Below the pieces are notes generated by a model. It saw only the letters and a program-made list of their open reading frames with translations, was not told where the DNA came from and searched no databases. The translations under genes and the position numbers were made by a program. Below are positions 1 through 7,915 of a DNA stretch of 10,614 nt, piece after piece. Within the stretch, counting starts at the first letter, position 1, and each line of letters opens with the position of its first letter. Source of the DNA: Calditrichia bacterium (GTDB taxonomy: Bacteria > Calditrichota > Calditrichia > Calditrichales > Calditrichaceae); the NCBI GenBank assembly GCA_027039465.1, contig JALWEA010000333.1, forward strand, positions 1 through 10,614. The letters run 5' to 3'.

Positions 1-3000
1 AATCAATGTAATTATTAAGATTGTACGGTTGATCTACGAGCAGTTCCTTGTAAATTTTTTGAGCATCCTTGATTTTTTTCAGACGAATGGCGGCTTTGGC
101 CAAATTTCGGCGGAACATGGCTTGTTCCGGATGTGCCTTTGAAACGGATTTAAAAATATTGTAGGCCTGAGAGAAACGTCCCGTATTCAAATAAATTAAG
201 CCGAGATTATTTTGTGCATAATAGTACCAGGGAATGGTTTGCACAATTTTTTGAAACCAGTATTCCGCCGAAACAAAATCACGGGATTCCATGTAATAGA
301 CACCCATCAAATCCATGTTGTAAGGATTTTGCGGTGCGGCTTCATAATATTTTTGCGTCCAAACTTTCGCTTCCAAAAAATTACCCATTTTAATGTACAA
401 TTGGGCCAAAGCACGTAGGGCGGGCGTTACACCGGATCGCAATAAAACCGAATGCAAATAGTTGCGTTCCGCCATGGTGTAATTTTCCAAAAGTTCGTAC
501 AAACGTCCCTCCTGATACGACCGATTGGCTGATTCGGGGAAACTTTGCAAAGCACCGATGAGCGCATAAATATCGTCGTCGCGATCCATGTTCGTATAGC
601 ATTCTCCGATGGATACAAAAACCGAAATATCTTCGGGCATAAAATTTCGATAAAGGGCATAATAGCGCAGCGCTTCGTCGTATTTGTGCATTTCTCGGTA
701 AATATCGCCCAATTTATCGTAACGGGCATAGGTGGAATCTTCCTGCATGGCTTTCTTGTAATCAATCAGGGCCTGATCGTAATCACCCATTTCTTCCATT
801 AAAAGCCCGTGTAAAAATAACAAATGGGAGTTGTGAGGATTTTTCTTCAATGCCCGGTCATAATTTTTTAATGCATCCTGATAATCATTCATGATGTGGG
901 CTAAATAGCCTTTGTAATAGTCGATCTCTTCATCGGGAATATATTTTGACTTTTTAATCTGTTCGGAAAGGAAAGCGTTAGCTTCATTGACTTTGTTCTG
1001 ATAAACCATGCACAAGGCAATGCGACGCAACGTGGTTAAATCGGAAGGAGTAAGTTTGAATAATATCTTATACTCTTTTTCCGCTTCGGCAAAATTTCCG
1101 TGGCGGAATAAATATTCGGCCAGCAATCGATGTGCTTGGGGCTCGTTCGGAAAAAGTTGCACGTATTGTTCCAAAGATTTTTGCGCATCCTGCAATTTGC
1201 CTGCCGCTTCGTAGATCAGCGTTTTCAGAACAAACCCGTAGGGATCACTAAAACTCGCCTTGTCCGAAACGCGCCGTCCGGTAATGGGGCGCATGGTAAC
1301 CAAGGCCTGTTCAAAATGCCCCAAATCATAATAATATCGTGCCAAATAGTACAAATCTACAGGGCGTAATTTTTGACTGTTGGGCCCTTGACGTAAAATT
1401 TTCAACCCGGCTTGTACATTATCCAGCTTTGCATACATTGTGGCCACTTTGTAGCGACGTTCCGCATTCAAGGGCTGATCGGCCATTAGCAATTTGTAAT
1501 AATACAAAGCTTCTTTATAATTACCGTTTTGTTCATACAGCTTGGCGATTCTCTGATAAAGTTGCTTGCTGTTCGGTTTCAGTTCCAGCAATAATTCCAA
1601 GAAAATAAAATATTCGCGCGTATTTCCGGTCAATTGTAAAGTGACCAAATAAGGACGGTAAATTTGGGGCTCGGTAATACGTTGCCAAGTATTGTTGCTT
1701 AAAATAAAATTATGTGCGGTTTTTAAAGCCACATCGCTTTTGCCGTTTAAACATAAAAATTTCAAAATATTCACACCGTCATATTCCAACCATTCCGGGT
1801 GTTTTTCCAATTCCTTTTCCACCAAAAGGCTGGCCTGATCGAATTGGCGCAATTTGCGAAGCAATTTAAAATAACCTGTTAGAACCTGATAATTATCCGG
1901 TTGTTCGGCCAAAGCTTTTTTGTAAATTTCTTCCGCTTTGTAGGGATAAACAGCCTGATACCATCCGGCCAATTCCAGAAGAGTGAGTTTTTTACGCATG
2001 AGCAAATCTTCTATTATCGGCTTGGCTTTGGACAGATTTTTTTCCAAAATTAAAATTTTGGCTGTTCTTTTCCGGTTTGTATCATTTTTACTCAAACGAT
2101 ACTTAATAATTCCGGCGGCATCTTTGTATTCACCCAATTTGACCTGAAGATCGGAAAGCATTTCCCAGAGTTGCTCATTTTCCGGATACCGCTTAAGTCC
2201 CTGCCTTACAACATCCCGAGCCTTTTTGTATTCCTTTTCCATGGAATACAACTGGCTTACCCAAACATAGTAAGGCAAATTATACGGATCCTTTTTTATT
2301 TTCTTTTCGAAATAGCTAATCACCGCCTTGCGGCCTTTTAATTTTAAATAGACTTTAACTACATTAAATTCGTCATCGGATTTTTTAGCTAAATCGAGCG
2401 CTTTTTCCAGATTGGCCTGACGAATGTAAAATTGAATAAAGGCCGAATAAAAATCATTATTATGATATTTCTTTAACCCCTCTTTTAATACATTTTCCGC
2501 CTGAGAAATTTGTCCTGTGTTTTCAAGACAACGGGCATAGCGAATGTAAACGGAATCCGCTTTGAGCCCTCTATCCATTGCCTGACGATAAAATTCGGCG
2601 CCTTGCTTGTACAAACTTTGAGTATAACAAAAGTCGGCTATTTTTAAGAGGAACGTTTTATCTTGCTTATGCCGTTTAACCTCGTCATCCAGCAATTTCA
2701 ATGCGCGGCCTCGAAATCCGGCCTGTAAATATGCGGTCACCAAATTTATGAAATCTTTGGAACTATTGGGATTTTGCATTCGAGCGCGGGTAAAAAAATC
2801 GATGGCAGCCGGATATTGGTAATAACGTAAATAAATGGATCCTTTCAATCGATATTGTTGATCCGGCTTTAACTTGGGATCCAATTTACTTATTAATTTG
2901 GATGCCTGACTGCGGAAAATGCCCTGCCAGGCCTCTTTGGATGTAAAGTCAATTTTAAGGATTTCTTTATATGTGCGGATGGCTTTGTCCCACTGATTGG

Positions 3001-3097
3001 TACGTTCGGCCTCTCTGGCATCGATTAATTTTTGCGGAATGATGCCCGCACCCAATACCATACTTGCTGACAGCAAAATAAATAGAAAAGTTCGCAT
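1..3097 (-). CDS. Giant exported tetratricopeptide-repeat protein, C-terminus beyond the window
   Basis: The minus strand is open without a stop from an ATG at 3097 to the left edge, giving at least 1032 residues of an unfinished protein. It starts with a Sec-type signal peptide (MRTFLFILLSASMVLGAG, cleavage likely near residue 17-18). The rest is almost entirely helix-turn-helix TPR units with the usual small/aromatic spacing (Y-A-G-Y-A-F-P). Clear examples lie near residues 25-50, 75-105, 660-686 (LAEYLFRHGNFAEAEKEY), 759-787 (GDYDQALIDYKKAM) and 960-990 (LGLIYLNTGRFSQAYNIF). TPR arrays are protein-binding scaffolds; no catalytic domain is visible in the part present. A G-rich ribosome-binding stretch (AGGGGGCAGG) lies just upstream of the ATG. 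I infer a periplasmic or envelope-associated scaffold. The partner is unknown, and a different C-terminal domain could lie outside the window. Confidence 0.9.
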   Translation of the reverse strand, partial: MRTFLFILLSASMVLGAGIIPQKLIDAREAERTNQWDKAIRTYKEILKIDFTSKEAWQGIFRSQASKLISKLDPKLKPDQQYRLKGSIYLRYYQYPAAIDFFTRARMQNPNSSKDFINLVTAYLQAGFRGRALKLLDDEVKRHKQDKTFLLKIADFCYTQSLYKQGAEFYRQAMDRGLKADSVYIRYARCLENTGQISQAENVLKEGLKKYHNNDFYSAFIQFYIRQANLEKALDLAKKSDDEFNVVKVYLKLKGRKAVISYFEKKIKKDPYNLPYYVWVSQLYSMEKEYKKARDVVRQGLKRYPENEQLWEMLSDLQVKLGEYKDAAGIIKYRLSKNDTNRKRTAKILILEKNLSKAKPIIEDLLMRKKLTLLELAGWYQAVYPYKAEEIYKKALAEQPDNYQVLTGYFKLLRKLRQFDQASLLVEKELEKHPEWLEYDGVNILKFLCLNGKSDVALKTAHNFILSNNTWQRITEPQIYRPYLVTLQLTGNTREYFIFLELLLELKPNSKQLYQRIAKLYEQNGNYKEALYYYKLLMADQPLNAERRYKVATMYAKLDNVQAGLKILRQGPNSQKLRPVDLYYLARYYYDLGHFEQALVTMRPITGRRVSDKASFSDPYGFVLKTLIYEAAGKLQDAQKSLEQYVQLFPNEPQAHRLLAEYLFRHGNFAEAEKEYKILFKLTPSDLTTLRRIALCMVYQNKVNEANAFLSEQIKKSKYIPDEEIDYYKGYLAHIMNDYQDALKNYDRALKKNPHNSHLLFLHGLLMEEMGDYDQALIDYKKAMQEDSTYARYDKLGDIYREMHKYDEALRYYALYRNFMPEDISVFVSIGECYTNMDRDDDIYALIGALQSFPESANRSYQEGRLYELLENYTMAERNYLHSVLLRSGVTPALRALAQLYIKMGNFLEAKVWTQKYYEAAPQNPYNMDLMGVYYMESRDFVSAEYWFQKIVQTIPWYYYAQNNLGLIYLNTGRFSQAYNIFKSVSKAHPEQAMFRRNLAKAAIRLKKIKDAQKIYKELLVDQPYNLNNYID

Positions 3098-3234
3098 CAG
3101 ATACCTGCCCCCTAAAAAATTTTGGAATCCAATCTTCCTGAGAAAAATGTGTAAAATATTCTCAATCCTTTGAGGCAATGTGCTTAAAAATTACAAAAAG
3201 TTATGAATACAGCAAAGAATGTTCCACTCTCGAC

Positions 3235-3256
3235 GATCAATAATCCTTTATTGATC
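3235..3256. repeat. Perfect 9-bp inverted repeat with 4-nt loop
   Basis: GATCAATAA at 3235-3243 is followed by TCCT and by its exact complement TTATTGATC at 3248-3256. No U-tract follows on either strand, so it is not a rho-independent terminator. It lies about 140 bases upstream of the TPR gene start and could be an operator or a small RNA hairpin. Function is unknown. Confidence 0.5.
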
Positions 3257-3691
3257 TGTCTTCCGAAAAGCAAAAAGCCAAACTAACCGTTTTATCCCGA
3301 AAGAATTGTAGGCTAACGCACATTTTCAACTCTTTTTTTCTTGGTCTCCTTACTATTTAGATCCCTTTTTTTGCATTTAAATAAAAAAAATTAAAACCAC
3401 CTAAAATAATAAAAACGTTTCTCTATTGAGAAGCGGCCTTATTTGCTCAAAAGTCTTTTACATCAATATTTAGTGCACAACTAAGAATGTGCTTAAGATA
3501 TTAAAAGAAAGTATGATTAAACGCAGTAAAGATATTTACATTAATTGTGCAAAGCAAATTTTTTATTCATTATTCTATAGCTCAATTACTCTATGTCTTT
3601 GGTGAATTTAATAGAAAAAAATTGAAAATATTATTTTTTTAATGCGAATTTTTTATTAACTTTTTTATTCGGAATTTTGGTAATCTAACGT

Positions 3692-3698
3692 AAAGGAG
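3692..3698 (+). promoter_or_regulatory. Ribosome-binding site of pepF, decides the start
   Basis: AAAGGAG is placed five bases before ATG at 3704. The in-frame GTG at 3698 overlaps the Shine-Dalgarno sequence itself, so it cannot be the true start. ATG 3704 is preferred. Confidence 0.8.
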
Positions 3699-3703
3699 TG
3701 ATT

Positions 3704-5599
3704 ATGTTTAAAAAATTAGGAGTCGTTTTGATGAGTATGCTTTTTATGTTCAATGTGCTTGCCGCTCAAAATTCAAAAAGCACTGAACTGACACGGGATA
3801 AAATTCCTGAAAAATACAAATGGGATCTTTCGCAAATGTTCAAGTCACCGCAGGCCTGGGAGCAGGAAAAGCAGGCTTTCGTAAAAGAGATTCCCAAATT
3901 TCAACAGTTCAAGAACAAACTTTCCGAATCATCGCAGACTTTATTGTCCTGCCTGAATTTTTACCAAAAAATGGCGGAACGGCTTTCATTGCTTTCCGCG
4001 TATGCATCTCAACTTTCCGACCAGGATACGCGCGCTTCCAAACCGATGGCCATGCGGCAGGAGATTTCGCAGGTGGCTAATCAGTTTGCTGCAGCCACGG
4101 CTTTTATCGAGCCGGAAATTTTACGCATTGACGCCAAAACCATGCAAAAATTCATGGCCGAAAATGCGGAATTGCGCAAAAACTACAAGCATTTCATCGA
4201 CAATATCCAGCGCATGAAGCCGCATACCCTTACACCGGACGAAGAAGAGATCGTGGCTAACGCGGGCATGATGGCCGATACACCTTACGATATTTACGGA
4301 ATTTTTAAGAATGCCGATATGCCGCGACCGGAAATCACATTACCGGACGGGAAAAAAGTGCGTTTGGACGATGCGGCTTACACATTGTACCGGGCTAGTG
4401 AAAATCGCGACCTGCGTAAAGAAGTTTTTGAACAGTTTTTCGGTTCTTACAAAAATTTCGAGCGAACCTTCGGAACCGATCTTTACAGTGAAGTAAAAAA
4501 GGACATATTCTACAAAACGGTTCGAAAATACAAATCTTCTCTGGAAGCGGCATTAACGCCCGATAATATCCCCACTTCGGTGTACATGAACTTAATCGAA
4601 AGTGTTAATGAAAATTTACCCACATTGCATCGTTACTTAAACCTGCGTAAGAAACTTTTGGGCGTGAAGGAATTGCATTATTACGACATGTACGCCCCTT
4701 TAATCCCAAAAGTGGAAATGAACTACACCGTGGAACAGGCGGAAGATTTGATCAAAAAGGCTCTGCAACCTTTGGGCGATCAATACCTGAAAGTGGTCAA
4801 CGAAGCGTTTAATAATCGTTGGATGGATATCATGCCTAATACGGGCAAACGTTCCGGGGCTTACTCGTCCGGAGCCGCATACTCGGTGCATCCTTACATT
4901 CTGCTCAATTTTATGGGTAAATATGACGATGTAAGCACCATGGCACACGAACTCGGCCACACCATGCACAGCTATTTTTCCAATAAGAATCAAACATTCC
5001 TGAATGCCCAATATCCGATTTTCCTGGCGGAAGTGGCCTCGACCTGTAATGAAAATCTGTTAGCCGACTATGTGCTTCACCACGAAAAAGATCCGAAAAA
5101 ACGGTTGGCCATTTTGGGCAATCGTTTGGAAATGTTCCGAACCACTCTGTTCCGCCAAACCCAGTTTGCCGAATTTGAACTTAAGATTCATGAAATGGTG
5201 GAAAAAGGCGAAGCTTTGACCGGTGACAAACTTTCCAAATTGTATTTTGATATTCTTAAAAAATATTACGGCGCCGATACGGTTACCAAGCTGGAAGATT
5301 TGTACGGCATTGAGTGGGCTTATATTCCTCATTTTTATTACGATTTTTACGTCTTCCAATATGCCACATCTTTGAGCGCTTCGACTGCCATTGAAGCTAA
5401 AATTCTGAAGGAAGGCAAACCAATGGCTCAGAAATACATCAAAGAATTTCTGAGCGCAGGTTGTTCGGATTATCCGATTCCCATTCTTAAACGGGTCGGC
5501 GTGGATATGACGACCAAGGAACCTTACGAACAGGCATTTAAGAAGATGAACGAAATTATGGATGAAATCGAGAAGACATTAAAAGAAATGAAGAAATAA
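3704..5599 (+). CDS. pepF: Secreted M3-family oligoendopeptidase F
   Basis: A 631-residue zinc metallopeptidase that should cleave oligopeptides. The thermolysin-like zinc motif HELGH is at residues 415-419 (MAHELGHTMHSYF), with the third ligand Glu about 24 residues later in FLAEVAST (E443), as in the M3 family. The length is normal for PepF (about 600 residues) plus an N-terminal extension. That extension is a Sec signal peptide, MFKKLGVVLMSMLFMFNVLAA, absent from classical cytosolic PepF, so this copy probably works in the periplasm or outside the cell. The N-terminal oligopeptidase F region with WDLSQMF and a long helical part precedes the catalytic domain. ATG 3704 is chosen over GTG 3698 because the latter sits inside the Shine-Dalgarno. 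The gene stands alone and ends in a strong terminator. Family assignment is firm; subcellular location and substrates are inferred. Confidence 0.95.
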   Translation: MFKKLGVVLMSMLFMFNVLAAQNSKSTELTRDKIPEKYKWDLSQMFKSPQAWEQEKQAFVKEIPKFQQFKNKLSESSQTLLSCLNFYQKMAERLSLLSAYASQLSDQDTRASKPMAMRQEISQVANQFAAATAFIEPEILRIDAKTMQKFMAENAELRKNYKHFIDNIQRMKPHTLTPDEEEIVANAGMMADTPYDIYGIFKNADMPRPEITLPDGKKVRLDDAAYTLYRASENRDLRKEVFEQFFGSYKNFERTFGTDLYSEVKKDIFYKTVRKYKSSLEAALTPDNIPTSVYMNLIESVNENLPTLHRYLNLRKKLLGVKELHYYDMYAPLIPKVEMNYTVEQAEDLIKKALQPLGDQYLKVVNEAFNNRWMDIMPNTGKRSGAYSSGAAYSVHPYILLNFMGKYDDVSTMAHELGHTMHSYFSNKNQTFLNAQYPIFLAEVASTCNENLLADYVLHHEKDPKKRLAILGNRLEMFRTTLFRQTQFAEFELKIHEMVEKGEALTGDKLSKLYFDILKKYYGADTVTKLEDLYGIEWAYIPHFYYDFYVFQYATSLSASTAIEAKILKEGKPMAQKYIKEFLSAGCSDYPIPILKRVGVDMTTKEPYEQAFKKMNEIMDEIEKTLKEMKK

Positions 5600-5610
5600 A
5601 CGCAATTACC

Positions 5611-5639
5611 AAAAAGCCCCGATTAATCGGGGCTTTTTT
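5611..5639. terminator. Bidirectional rho-independent terminator between pepF and the Cys4 gene
   Basis: A perfect palindrome spans 5611-5638: AAAAAGCCCCGATT and its complement AATCGGGGCTTTTT. It has a GC-rich stem core, an A-run on the left and six T on the right, so it can terminate transcripts from both directions. It lies 12 bases after the pepF stop, and the convergent small gene's TGA overlaps its right edge. Confidence 0.93.
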
Positions 5640-5917
5640 CATGAACTCTTTTTAGCAGCCTGCGCCTTTTGAATGATTTCAAAGATGGAAGCGATTTTAG
5701 GTTTTGGCGTTTCGAAAATGTAGGCAATCTCTTCGGGCTTGAAATTCTGCTCCAAATAATCGTCAATCGGAATTTTTTCGAACCAGCAATCACGAATTTT
5801 GGGACATGGCAGTCCGTTATGTTCCGAGCGACAATAATCGAACGTCAAGTGATGCCCTAACTTTCTGCAGTACAATTCTTCTTTATCGAACCGATCGATT
5901 GAAAATTTTTCTTCCAT
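5639..5917 (-). CDS. Small four-cysteine protein of unknown function
   Basis: Ninety-two residues. Four cysteines at 17, 29, 38 and 44, in contexts YCR-KLGH, YCRSEHNGLPC and CWF, look like a metal-binding knuckle (zinc or an iron-sulfur cluster). The C-terminal half (DDYLEQNFKPEEIAYIFETP) is predicted helical and lysine/alanine-rich at the end. There is no signal peptide and no membrane segment. I recall similar short cysteine-patterned hypothetical proteins in other bacteria, but can give no function. ATG 5917 is preceded by GGGAG at 5927-5931 with 9-nt spacing. A terminator lies between it and trpB upstream, so it is expressed by readthrough or from a promoter I could not find. The stop overlaps the shared terminator. 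Regular codon use and a good ribosome site make it a likely real gene. Confidence 0.8.
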   Translation of the reverse strand: MEEKFSIDRFDKEELYCRKLGHHLTFDYCRSEHNGLPCPKIRDCWFEKIPIDDYLEQNFKPEEIAYIFETPKPKIASIFEIIQKAQAAKKSS

Positions 5918-5931
5918 GCTTTTAAACTCCC

Positions 5932-5973
5932 GAAATAAAAATATTCCACAGATCCAATGACCTGTGGAATATT
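5932..5973 (-). terminator. Rho-independent terminator after trpB
   Basis: Perfect 12-bp arms, AATATTCCACAG at 5940-5951 and CTGTGGAATATT at 5962-5973, enclose a 10-nt loop. On the minus strand the hairpin runs into TTTTTATTTC. It lies 22 bases downstream of the trpB stop and ends right at the Shine-Dalgarno of the next gene. It would end most trpR-trpB transcripts, with any readthrough feeding the Cys4 gene. Confidence 0.85.
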
Positions 5974-5994
5974 CATGTCAATATTTATTATTTT

Positions 5995-7371
5995 CTATTT
6001 TACCGATTCAACCGAAGGCAAATCCGCGATTTCCTGTTGGTACTTTTCGAGTTCTTCTTCCGGAAGCGCGTAATCGTGTAATTCACCGGCAAAATATTTT
6101 TCATAACCGGATAAGTCCATCAAACCGTGACCGCTTAAATTGAAAAGGATGACCTTTTCCTTACCTTCTTCTTTGGCCTTTTTGGCTTCCTGAATGGCGG
6201 CAGCTACGGCATGGCTGGTTTCCGGAGCCACAATAATACCTTCGGTGCGGGCAAACGTAACGGCCGCTTCGTAGCATTCCAATTGATGCAAGGCACGCGG
6301 CGTGGCCAATCCGTCTTTAATTGCACCGCTCACCAACGGAGCCATACCATGGTAGCGCAAACCGCCGGCATGGATGGGCGGCGGAATAAATCCGTGACCC
6401 AGAGTGTGCATGGGCAACATCGGCGTCATTTTGGCCACATCGCCAAAGTCGTACTTGTACGGAGCGCGGGTCATGGTCGGGCAGGATGCCGGTTCCACGG
6501 GAATGATGTCAATATCGGCGCCGTTGATTTTATCGTACATAAAGGGGAAGGAAAGACCGGCGAAATTACTGCCGCCACCGGCACACCCGATAACCACATC
6601 CACCTTATTCTCACCGATTTTTTCCAACTGTTTCTTGGTTTCCAAACCGATAATGGTTTGATGCAGCATAACGTGATTCAACACACTGCCAAGCGCATAT
6701 TTGGTTTTGCCCGAAGGATCACTAACCGCTTCTTCGATGGCTTCGCTAATGGCAATACCCAAGCTACCGGGCGTATCCGGCATTTCTTCCAGAATTTTAC
6801 GTCCGGCTTCGGTGTAGGGACTGGGGCTGGGCACACACTTTCCGCCCCAAGTTTCCATCATTATTTTACGGAACGGTTTTTGATCGAAACTAATGCGCAC
6901 CATGTACACTTTAACTTCCAAACCTACCAAAGCACCGGCAAACGAAAGGGCACTGCCCCATTGTCCGGCTCCGGTTTCCGTGGTCAATTTTTTGGTACCG
7001 AACTGCTTGTTGTACCAGGCTTGCGGCACAGCGGTGTTCGGTTTGTGACTTCCCGGAGGGGAAACGCTTTCATTTTTAAAATAGATTTTGGCCGGTGTGC
7101 CTAAATATTTTTCCAGAGCATACGCGCGATGCAGTGGCGACGGACGCCAGCGATAGAGCAATTGCAATACTTCTTCGGGAATATCAATCCAGCGTTCCTG
7201 ACTGACTTCCTGTTCAATTAAATTCATGGGGAAAACCGGGGCCAGCATTTCCGGGTTGACCGGCTTTCCGTCCGGGCCGAGAGGCGGAGGTAACGGTGTA
7301 GGCAAATCCGCAGCCAAATTATACCATTGCCTCGGCATTTCGTCTTCATTTAAAAATACTTTAATCTGCAT
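5995..7371 (-). CDS. trpB: Tryptophan synthase beta chain, TrpB2 type
   Basis: A 458-residue PLP-dependent enzyme that joins indole and L-serine to give L-tryptophan. The PLP lysine is K110 in GSHKPNTA, the catalytic glutamate E132 in TETGAGQWG, and the phosphate-binding loop GGGSN is at 265-269. Length (about 60 residues more than the classical TrpB of about 400), the N-terminal extension with PTPLPPPLGPDG and the PSPLHRAYALEKYLG segment are typical of the TrpB2 (TrpB-like) subfamily. In other organisms that subfamily often works without a tight TrpA complex. No trpA lies nearby. An ideal AGGAGG stands four bases before the ATG. It follows trpR by 36 bases with no terminator, so the two form an operon under the trpR promoter. 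A role in indole salvage or in serine/indole metabolism is inferred from family and context. Confidence 0.95.
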   Translation of the reverse strand: MQIKVFLNEDEMPRQWYNLAADLPTPLPPPLGPDGKPVNPEMLAPVFPMNLIEQEVSQERWIDIPEEVLQLLYRWRPSPLHRAYALEKYLGTPAKIYFKNESVSPPGSHKPNTAVPQAWYNKQFGTKKLTTETGAGQWGSALSFAGALVGLEVKVYMVRISFDQKPFRKIMMETWGGKCVPSPSPYTEAGRKILEEMPDTPGSLGIAISEAIEEAVSDPSGKTKYALGSVLNHVMLHQTIIGLETKKQLEKIGENKVDVVIGCAGGGSNFAGLSFPFMYDKINGADIDIIPVEPASCPTMTRAPYKYDFGDVAKMTPMLPMHTLGHGFIPPPIHAGGLRYHGMAPLVSGAIKDGLATPRALHQLECYEAAVTFARTEGIIVAPETSHAVAAAIQEAKKAKEEGKEKVILFNLSGHGLMDLSGYEKYFAGELHDYALPEEELEKYQQEIADLPSVESVK

Positions 7372-7407
7372 TGAGCCTCCTAAAAAATTAAAGTTAGCAT
7401 CCTTGTT

Positions 7408-7680
7408 TTATGATTGAAATTGTCTGATTGCTTTTTTTAAAATGGAATTTCGTTTTTTTAATTCCTTGGATCCCCTGGTTATTTTACACAGGCTGAGATG
7501 TAAATCCTTGGCTATTTTTCGTTGCGGAACACCTTGATCGAGTAATTTTACAATTTGCCATCGCGAGGCAATGGATTTCAATTCAGCCGGTGTAAACAAA
7601 CTTTTCATAAACCGAAGGATTTCTTTTTCATCGTCATTTTTGGCTAAAAATTGACTTATTTCTTGCAAATTCTTATTCAT
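7408..7680 (-). CDS. trpR: Trp operon repressor TrpR
   Basis: Ninety residues, aligning along nearly its whole length with E. coli TrpR. SLFTPAELKSIASRWQIVKLL matches the helix B-C region, and the helix-turn-helix segment ends in ITRGSKELK where E. coli has ITRGSNSLK. The tryptophan-contact residues Thr44, Arg54, Arg84 and Gly85 of E. coli correspond to T30, R40, R69 and G70 here; Ser88 is replaced by Glu. The ITRGS signature separates it from the YerC/YecD relatives. I use ATG 7680: the reading frame stays open up to an ATG at 7752, but that stretch is the promoter and operator. The Shine-Dalgarno (AAAGAGA) is weak. First gene of the trpR-trpB operon, probably autoregulated. L-tryptophan as co-repressor is inferred from the conserved pocket. 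Confidence 0.92.
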   Translation of the reverse strand: MNKNLQEISQFLAKNDDEKEILRFMKSLFTPAELKSIASRWQIVKLLDQGVPQRKIAKDLHLSLCKITRGSKELKKRNSILKKAIRQFQS

Positions 7681-7692
7681 CTGTTTCTCTTT

Positions 7693-7719
7693 ATAGTAAT
7701 TGTTACTATTAATAGTAAC
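7693..7719. promoter_or_regulatory. Overlapping palindromic operators, probable TrpR sites
   Basis: GTTACTATTAATAGTAAC at 7702-7719 is a perfect 18-bp palindrome beginning four bases after the -10 box and covering the expected start point. A second symmetric site overlaps it: ATAGTAA at 7693-7699 and TTACTAT at 7703-7709 around a 3-nt centre. So three alternating half-sites lie side by side. The ACTA...TAGT symmetry resembles the E. coli trp operator core (ACTAGTTAACTAGT) and, like it, is centred on TTAA. Binding by the adjacent TrpR is inferred, with autoregulation as the natural reading. Confidence 0.75.
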
Positions 7720-7723
7720 GCGA

Positions 7724-7752
7724 ATTTTAAAAAATAATGTGTCCCAAGTCAA
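7724..7752 (-). promoter_or_regulatory. Sigma-70-type promoter of trpR-trpB
   Basis: On the minus strand TTGACT (7752-7747) is separated by exactly 17 bases from TAAAAT (7729-7724). Transcription should start near 7717, inside the palindromic operator and about 37 bases before the trpR ATG. Confidence 0.8.
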
Positions 7753-7870
7753 ATAATTTTAAAAGATTTTTATTTTGTGATGATTTCTTTAACGGATTGG
7801 GATTTCGAATCACGTTTTCCCGGTGAGGAAACCCTTGCAGATTAAAGAGATTGTTGCATTCGTTTTAACA

Positions 7871-7899
7871 TTGACACATTAGGCGCGCAAGTTTATTTT
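7871..7899 (+). promoter_or_regulatory. Candidate plus-strand promoter in the spacer
   Basis: TTGACA at 7871-7876 lies 17 bases before TATTTT at 7894-7899. No gene follows on this strand; a transcript would begin just before the 27-base inverted repeat and run antisense towards folE. Chance occurrence in AT-rich DNA is possible. Confidence 0.3.
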
Positions 7900-7915
7900 T
7901 TTACCCATCCCCTGC

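Larger units (their letters stand above)
3098..3703. other. AT-rich divergent intergenic region, no gene seen
   Basis: About 600 bases between the divergently read TPR gene and pepF, so it should hold both promoters. It is visibly AT-richer than the flanking genes, with long A and T runs around 3355-3420 and 3600-3665. I find no ORF with coding character. Possible regulatory symmetry includes TGAGAA at 3139-3144 facing TTCTCA at 3159-3164, just upstream of the TPR gene, and TTAGT at 3470-3474 facing ACTAA at 3480-3484. A TAATCT at 3681-3686 could be a pepF -10 box, but no good -35 stands at the right distance, so I do not call a promoter. Confidence 0.6.

Noticed and set aside
6211..7104. Open plus-strand frame of 297 codons opposite trpB
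   Set aside because: It is the antisense of a well-conserved enzyme, has histidine/glycine-rich shadow composition, no ribosome site and no recognisable family.
7681..7720. Tryptophan leader-peptide attenuator or T-box upstream of trpR
   Set aside because: There is no short frame with Trp codons and no terminator/antiterminator pair; the region is too short and is explained by the operator.
7681..7752. Upstream extension of trpR to the ATG at 7752
   Set aside because: The extension is exactly the -35/-10 promoter and palindromic operator, and it goes beyond the homology with known TrpR proteins.
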